A stretch of DNA of 5,281 bases from contig JAHCKU010000253.1 of the NCBI GenBank assembly GCA_026125625.1, forward strand, positions 1 through 5,281, read 5' to 3'. Within the stretch, counting starts at the first letter, position 1. Each line of letters begins with the position of its first letter. Shown here piece after piece: positions 5,102 through 5,281 of the stretch. Made by a program: the position numbers and the translations under genes. The notes beneath the pieces are model-generated. The model saw only the letters and a list, made by a program, of their open reading frames with translations. It was not told where the DNA came from and searched no databases. The stretch is from Burkholderiales bacterium (GTDB lineage Bacteria > Pseudomonadota > Gammaproteobacteria > Burkholderiales > SHXO01).

Positions 5102-5281
5102 TCAGGGCAGGCTGAAAACCATCAATACCCCGGAGTCGGTAGGGAAGGTATTGAACGGGGCGCCGAAGAACGCGGCATAGTCATCCCCGGCCGGCGCTCC
5201 CCAGCCGGTCGCGACGGCTACGTACTGTTTGCCGTCCTTGCCGGTGTAACTGATGATCCCGCCACTATGACCCTGTCCATT
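5102..5281 (-). CDS. PQQ-dependent alcohol dehydrogenase, methanol/ethanol family (C-terminal 59 residues)
   Basis: Only the last 59 codons and the TGA stop (5102-5104) are in the window; the rest, normally about 550-600 residues, lies to the right. The fragment reads SGGIISYTGKDGKQYVAVATGWG and ends DSGVLMVFSLP. The GGIISYT...GKQYVAVATGWG segment is the characteristic last beta-propeller strand of periplasmic quinoprotein dehydrogenases, which oxidise primary alcohols using PQQ and pass electrons to a cytochrome c. The fragment cannot show which metal (calcium or lanthanide) or substrate is used, since the active site is upstream. The insertion APAGDDYAAFFGAPFNTFPT between the last strands is seen in the ethanol-type branch rather than in MxaF, as far as I recall. 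It is chromosomal and suggests a host that grows on short alcohols. Confidence 0.9.
   Translation of the reverse strand, partial: NGQGHSGGIISYTGKDGKQYVAVATGWGAPAGDDYAAFFGAPFNTFPTDSGVLMVFSLP

Noticed and set aside
4882..5115. 77-codon plus-strand frame (MPERKVRARS...), Arg- and Cys-rich
   Set aside because: The AGGAG before its ATG is only one base away, too close to act as a normal ribosome binding site. The frame runs through inverted repeats and into the dehydrogenase stop, and its composition looks random. It could be a real small gene, but I cannot support it.

Overview
The window looks like the junction between a proteobacterial chromosome and a tRNA-inserted mobile element. Codon use is GC-rich. 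The chromosomal side has a PQQ-dependent alcohol dehydrogenase end and a small Cro/C1-type regulator of a kind I associate with betaproteobacteria, perhaps Rhodocyclales-like. That host assignment is an inference from protein style only. Every gene I support lies on the minus strand, so transcription runs from right to left.

Right part, about 4103-5281 (chromosome). The window opens inside the last 59 codons of a methanol/ethanol-family PQQ dehydrogenase (5102-5281). Then comes a gene-poor stretch (4657-5101) with several palindromes and a probable terminator, a 107-aa helix-turn-helix protein (4333-4656) with its own terminator, and a complete tRNA-Ser(UGA) gene (4103-4189) whose 3' end points left.

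Junction, 3916-4102. The tRNA 3' end is the likely attachment site. The 187 bases between it and the integrase hold six short direct repeats of an AACTAY type, two pairs of them exactly 20 bp apart, plus a small inverted repeat. These are candidate integrase/excisionase arm sites and integrase control sequences.

Left part, 1-3915 (mobile element). Genes run co-directionally: tyrosine integrase, then an unrecognised 210-aa protein, an AlpA-type regulator with an added AT-hook tail, an 82-aa CxxC/CxxC protein, a RepA-like AAA ATPase, and the first codons of a further gene that leaves the window. Gaps are 22, 64 and 37 bp, followed by overlaps of 1 and 3 bp, so at least the last three genes look translationally coupled. 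The layout suggests an integrative element that can excise (integrase plus AlpA) and probably replicate or be maintained once excised (RepA). Its far end and cargo lie to the left, outside the window.

The most unusual signal is at 37-164, inside the 3' end of the RepA-like gene. Two families of TGCACAC/GTTTGTGCA repeats face each other across a strong C-run/G-run hairpin. The repeats are translated into a low-complexity SAQT/Cys-Ala protein tail, which suggests the DNA, possibly an origin with iterons, matters more than the peptide. The same ATPase also has alanine in place of both conserved glycines of its Walker A motif.
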